Shown here: in pieces, positions 13,586-15,995 of the stretch | How positions within the stretch are numbered: position 1 is the first letter of the stretch | Layout: every line of letters starts with the position of its first letter | DNA from: Lachnospiraceae bacterium | GTDB taxonomy: Bacteria; Bacillota_A; Clostridia; Lachnospirales; Lachnospiraceae | Direction: 5' to 3' | NCBI GenBank assembly: GCA_009911175.1 | Contig: QXWX01000129.1 | Location: forward strand, 1 to 15,995 | Length of the DNA stretch: 15,995 bases | The notes under the pieces: model-generated | The model's input: only the letters and a program-made list of their open reading frames with translations | What the model was told of the DNA's origin: nothing | Database searches by the model: none | Program-made: the position numbers and the translations under genes

Positions 13586-15199
13586 TCAGCAGCCCAGATA
13601 TTTTTTCACCGTTCTCCTGACCGCTCCCGGTCCGGCAATCTCTTCCCGGAATATTTCCTCGATCTTCTCCCCGATCCCGGCCTTATACAGATCCACGGCA
13701 AAGATATTTTCATTGGACAGGATCGCCCGCAGCTGATCCGTCAGACTGTCAGGATCTCCGAATGCGATCCCTGCCATCTGCTCCCGCAATTCCGGCACCA
13801 TGGGATCCGGCGCCAGTTCAAAGGGATTGCCTTCCTCGTCAATCGCAAGAAGATAACGGAACCACCCGGCAATCGCAACCGGGATACCGTTCAGGCGTGC
13901 CGCGTCCCCAAACTTCGCCACGTAGGATTTGATCGTCTCTCCGAAACGGATCCCGATTCCCTGGGACACATCCACCGAAAGTCTCTGGGTGGTATCGCCC
14001 AGGTAAGGGTTGGGAAAACGTTCGTTGATCACCTCGTCCAGAAATGCTTTCGGGGAAAGGATGCCCGGATCCGAAACCACCTCCATGCCTTCCACGTACC
14101 CGACCTGCCGCGCCAGCTCCAGCATGTCGGGATCTTTCATTTCATCGGAAAACAATTCATACCCCAACACACATCCATAGGGCCCCAATGCGGTGTGGAT
14201 GGGATTGAGACAGGCCGTCACCTTCATTTTCTCGGACTTGTTGACCGTATCCCGATCTGTCATGTATACCCCTGCCTTCTCCAATGCCGGGCGGCCGTTT
14301 GGAAAGCTGTCCTCTACCACCAGATACTGGGGCCCCTCCGCATTGACAAAGGGCGCGATATAAGTTTTTCCGGACGTGATCACCGGCTGCATATTTTCCA
14401 CTCCGATCTCATCCAGCTCGTTCGCGATCTTCTCGCTGGGCCGGGGCGTAATCTTGTCGATCATTGTCCACGGGAATGAAACTTGGCTTTCGTCTCGAAT
14501 ATAATGAAGAAATCCCTCCTCCACAAGACCTCGTTTCTTCCATTCCTCTGCGATTTCCAATACAGAATTTCGGAATTTCTGCCCGTTTTGAGAACAGTTA
14601 TCCATGGATACCAGGGCAAGCGGAAGTTTGCCGCCGTGGTAACGCTCCAGCAGCATGGCCGTTACAACTGCCATGGCACTCGACGCTTTCTCCGGCCCGT
14701 TTTCAATGTCTGCTCTTATAAAGTCAAAATAGGTTCCGTCCGCTCTGGTCAGCGCATATCCCTTTTCCGTGATCGTAAATGAGATCATCTGCAGGCCTGG
14801 GGCGCGGAAAATTTCTTTTAACCGATTCCACTGTTCAGGATTGGAATGCTGTGCTTTCACTGCTTCTGTCACAGAGCCCAGCACCTTTCGGTCCGTTGTG
14901 CCGTCTCCGTGAAGCGTAATGGACAGGATCAGGTTATCAAAGGGCTTGTATATCTGCTCCACCACATCATAATCAAAGGTCTCAGCACCGATGATTCCCC
15001 GGTCCATCAGGCCTTCTGAAATCAGCTGATCCGCAATCCCGCCGATGAAGATCCGGAAAATATTTCCCACACCGAAATGTACCCATACCGGGGCTGTTCT
15101 GGTTCTGGCCGCAAGTGCCCCGGCATCGTAGGACGGGAGCCCGATTCCGGTCTGCTCCCAATCCTGTCTGTCTTTTATACCATTCAAAGTCAGTTTCAT
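13586..15199 (-). CDS. Mannitol dehydrogenase-family oxidoreductase, probably fructuronate reductase-like
   Basis: The 537-residue protein is an NAD(P)-dependent polyol/uronate dehydrogenase of the long-chain mannitol dehydrogenase family. The nucleotide-binding loop HFGVGNIFR (41-49) replaces the usual HFGxGxFHR. SMDNCSQNG (198-206) is the family's S-x-D-N-x3-N-G signature. The catalytic segment is K326-VTACL-N332-PI-H335. Likely reactions are D-fructuronate to D-mannonate, or fructose to mannitol. The ~540-residue length is longer than E. coli UxuB (~490) and resembles a clostridial branch often labelled fructuronate reductase. No other uronate pathway gene is in the window, so the substrate is open. 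I chose the ATG at 15199: AGGAGGA ends 6 bases before it, whereas the upstream in-frame ATG at 15205 directly abuts that site. Only 22 bases separate it from the upstream FMN reductase gene, so the two are co-transcribed. Confidence 0.85.
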   Translation of the reverse strand: MKLTLNGIKDRQDWEQTGIGLPSYDAGALAARTRTAPVWVHFGVGNIFRIFIGGIADQLISEGLMDRGIIGAETFDYDVVEQIYKPFDNLILSITLHGDGTTDRKVLGSVTEAVKAQHSNPEQWNRLKEIFRAPGLQMISFTITEKGYALTRADGTYFDFIRADIENGPEKASSAMAVVTAMLLERYHGGKLPLALVSMDNCSQNGQKFRNSVLEIAEEWKKRGLVEEGFLHYIRDESQVSFPWTMIDKITPRPSEKIANELDEIGVENMQPVITSGKTYIAPFVNAEGPQYLVVEDSFPNGRPALEKAGVYMTDRDTVNKSEKMKVTACLNPIHTALGPYGCVLGYELFSDEMKDPDMLELARQVGYVEGMEVVSDPGILSPKAFLDEVINERFPNPYLGDTTQRLSVDVSQGIGIRFGETIKSYVAKFGDAARLNGIPVAIAGWFRYLLAIDEEGNPFELAPDPMVPELREQMAGIAFGDPDSLTDQLRAILSNENIFAVDLYKAGIGEKIEEIFREEIAGPGAVRRTVKKYLGC

Positions 15200-15221
15200 G
15201 GTCATTCCTCCTGCTCTCTTT

Positions 15222-15839
15222 TTAGCGGATAAAATTAGTCCTGCAGGCCGTTTCCTTCTCCGGCAGGCCGTACCGTTCTTTTCCGAGGGCGATGCTCTTC
15301 ATCAGAAATGCCATATTCACCGCCAGCGTCCGCATGATCTGCAAACCCTCCGCGTCCTGTGCGGCCTCGTCCGCGTTATTTCCATGAATGCTGTTCCAAT
15401 ACTGGCCGGATGCCACCGGCATTCCGCAGATTGTAAAATATTTATTCAGTTCATCAAAGGTCGCTGACAGCCCGCCTCTTCTGGCAGACGCCACAGCCGC
15501 TCCGACCTTCATCGTTTTGTCAAAGTGCGTGCTGTAAAACAGACGATCCAGAAACGCAACCAATGTGGCATTGGCGGACGCATAGTAGACCGGGCTTCCG
15601 ACTACCAATCCGTCGCAGGCTTCAAACTTTTGCGCGGCTTCATTTACCACATCGTTAAAGGCGCATCTGCCGTGCCCTCCGCAGAATCCGCAGGCAACGC
15701 AGCCTCTGATGTCCTGATTGCCGATGTGCAGGATCTCCGTCTCCATTCCTTCCCCGGCAAAAACCTGCTCCATCTCATGCAGCGCCGTATATGTACTTCC
15801 CTTTGCATGCGGGCTCCCGTTAATCAGTAATACCTTCAT
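15222..15839 (-). CDS. NAD(P)H-dependent FMN reductase / flavodoxin-like protein with four-cysteine cluster
   Basis: This 205-residue protein has a flavodoxin-like fold. GSPHAKGST (8-16) is the FMN phosphate loop, and GSPVYYASAN (81-90) is the second flavin-binding loop. CVACGFCGGHGRC gives C47-x2-C50-x2-C53-x5-C59, the compact cysteine motif of iron-sulfur flavoproteins, so a [4Fe-4S] cluster next to FMN is possible. It probably shuttles electrons from NAD(P)H or ferredoxin to a quinone, dye or metal-type acceptor in the cytoplasm; the true acceptor is unknown. GGAGG lies about 7 bases before the ATG. It is the first gene of a two-gene unit with the downstream mannitol dehydrogenase-family gene. 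A metabolic link between the two is not obvious from sequence. Confidence 0.87.
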   Translation of the reverse strand: MKVLLINGSPHAKGSTYTALHEMEQVFAGEGMETEILHIGNQDIRGCVACGFCGGHGRCAFNDVVNEAAQKFEACDGLVVGSPVYYASANATLVAFLDRLFYSTHFDKTMKVGAAVASARRGGLSATFDELNKYFTICGMPVASGQYWNSIHGNNADEAAQDAEGLQIMRTLAVNMAFLMKSIALGKERYGLPEKETACRTNFIR

Positions 15840-15875
15840 CCTTTTTCCTCCGTTGATATTCTATTTTTATTAAAG

Positions 15876-15904
15876 ATGATACCACTTTTCAGCAGAGGAA
15901 ACAA
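15876..15904 (-). promoter_or_regulatory. Probable promoter of the FMN reductase-dehydrogenase operon
   Basis: On the minus strand, TTGTTT (15904-15899) and TATCAT (15881-15876) are separated by 17 bases, about 37 bases before the start codon. A second, weaker candidate lies at the window edge (TTGAAA near 15993, 17 bases, TATATA). Neither is overlapped by a clear operator palindrome. Nothing else is recognisable between 15905 and 15995. Confidence 0.45.
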
Positions 15905-15995
15905 CTGTTAGTACTACGTATCAGCTTTAAAAGGTGATTTTGAGTTAGTTTTGTCTAATTGCGTATATATTCATTGTCAGCCAATTTTTCAAAGT

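Noticed and set aside
13574..14479. 301-codon plus-strand open frame opposite the dehydrogenase gene
   Set aside because: The opposite strand encodes a complete mannitol dehydrogenase-family protein; this frame has no start signal and no motif.
1..15995. CRISPR array, tRNA genes, insertion sequence with transposase
   Set aside because: No regularly spaced direct repeats, no cloverleaf-like segments and no transposase-like protein were seen on either strand.

Overview
The window looks like chromosomal DNA of a Gram-positive member of the Clostridia, most likely Lachnospiraceae. This rests on gene content, moderate GC, strong AGGAGG-type ribosome binding sites, sigma-A-like promoters and an rrn-type leader at the left edge. 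I ran no searches, so the assignment is by recognition only.

Left edge (1-490): two tandem, near-consensus promoters point leftwards out of the window, with A-tract UP-like elements behind them and a leader that resembles clostridial rRNA operon leaders. A 16S rRNA gene probably starts just beyond position 1. Rightward, a hairpin-rich leader precedes the first gene.

491-5787, plus strand: a small type IV pilus / type II secretion-like locus. In order it holds a transglutaminase-like lipoprotein, a PilC/GspF platform protein, four small single-pass proteins (one with a recognisable prepilin signal) and a PilT-type ATPase. The first genes are tightly packed. A roughly 270-bp non-coding insertion splits the pilin block, and pilT has its own extended -10 promoter under a perfect inverted repeat. 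No PilB-type ATPase, prepilin peptidase or canonical major pilin is present.

5865-8420, plus strand: an 851-residue beta-CASP metallo-beta-lactamase (RNase J/CPSF-like nuclease family) with a long C-terminal extension that contains an internal duplication. It converges on a 1482-residue SNF2-family ATPase (13051-8603, minus strand), with a bidirectional terminator between them. The SNF2 protein has an N-terminal SWIM zinc domain, about 250 residues of almost pure E/K/R/Q/A helix, a second degenerate SWIM-like domain, then the bacterial SNF2-associated region and the helicase core.

13052-13585 is mostly non-coding. It holds the SNF2 promoter, a possible remnant of a small gene and an inverted repeat. 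On the right, a minus-strand two-gene operon encodes a flavodoxin-like FMN reductase with a four-cysteine cluster, followed by a mannitol dehydrogenase-family (fructuronate reductase-like) enzyme.

A degenerate inverted-repeat family carrying the core ACTGTCGGAAAAT, or close variants, occurs at three intergenic places (3383, 8449, 13497). The most unusual items are the SNF2 protein's architecture, the reduced pilus locus with its operator-like palindrome, and the duplicated C-terminal domain of the nuclease-like protein.
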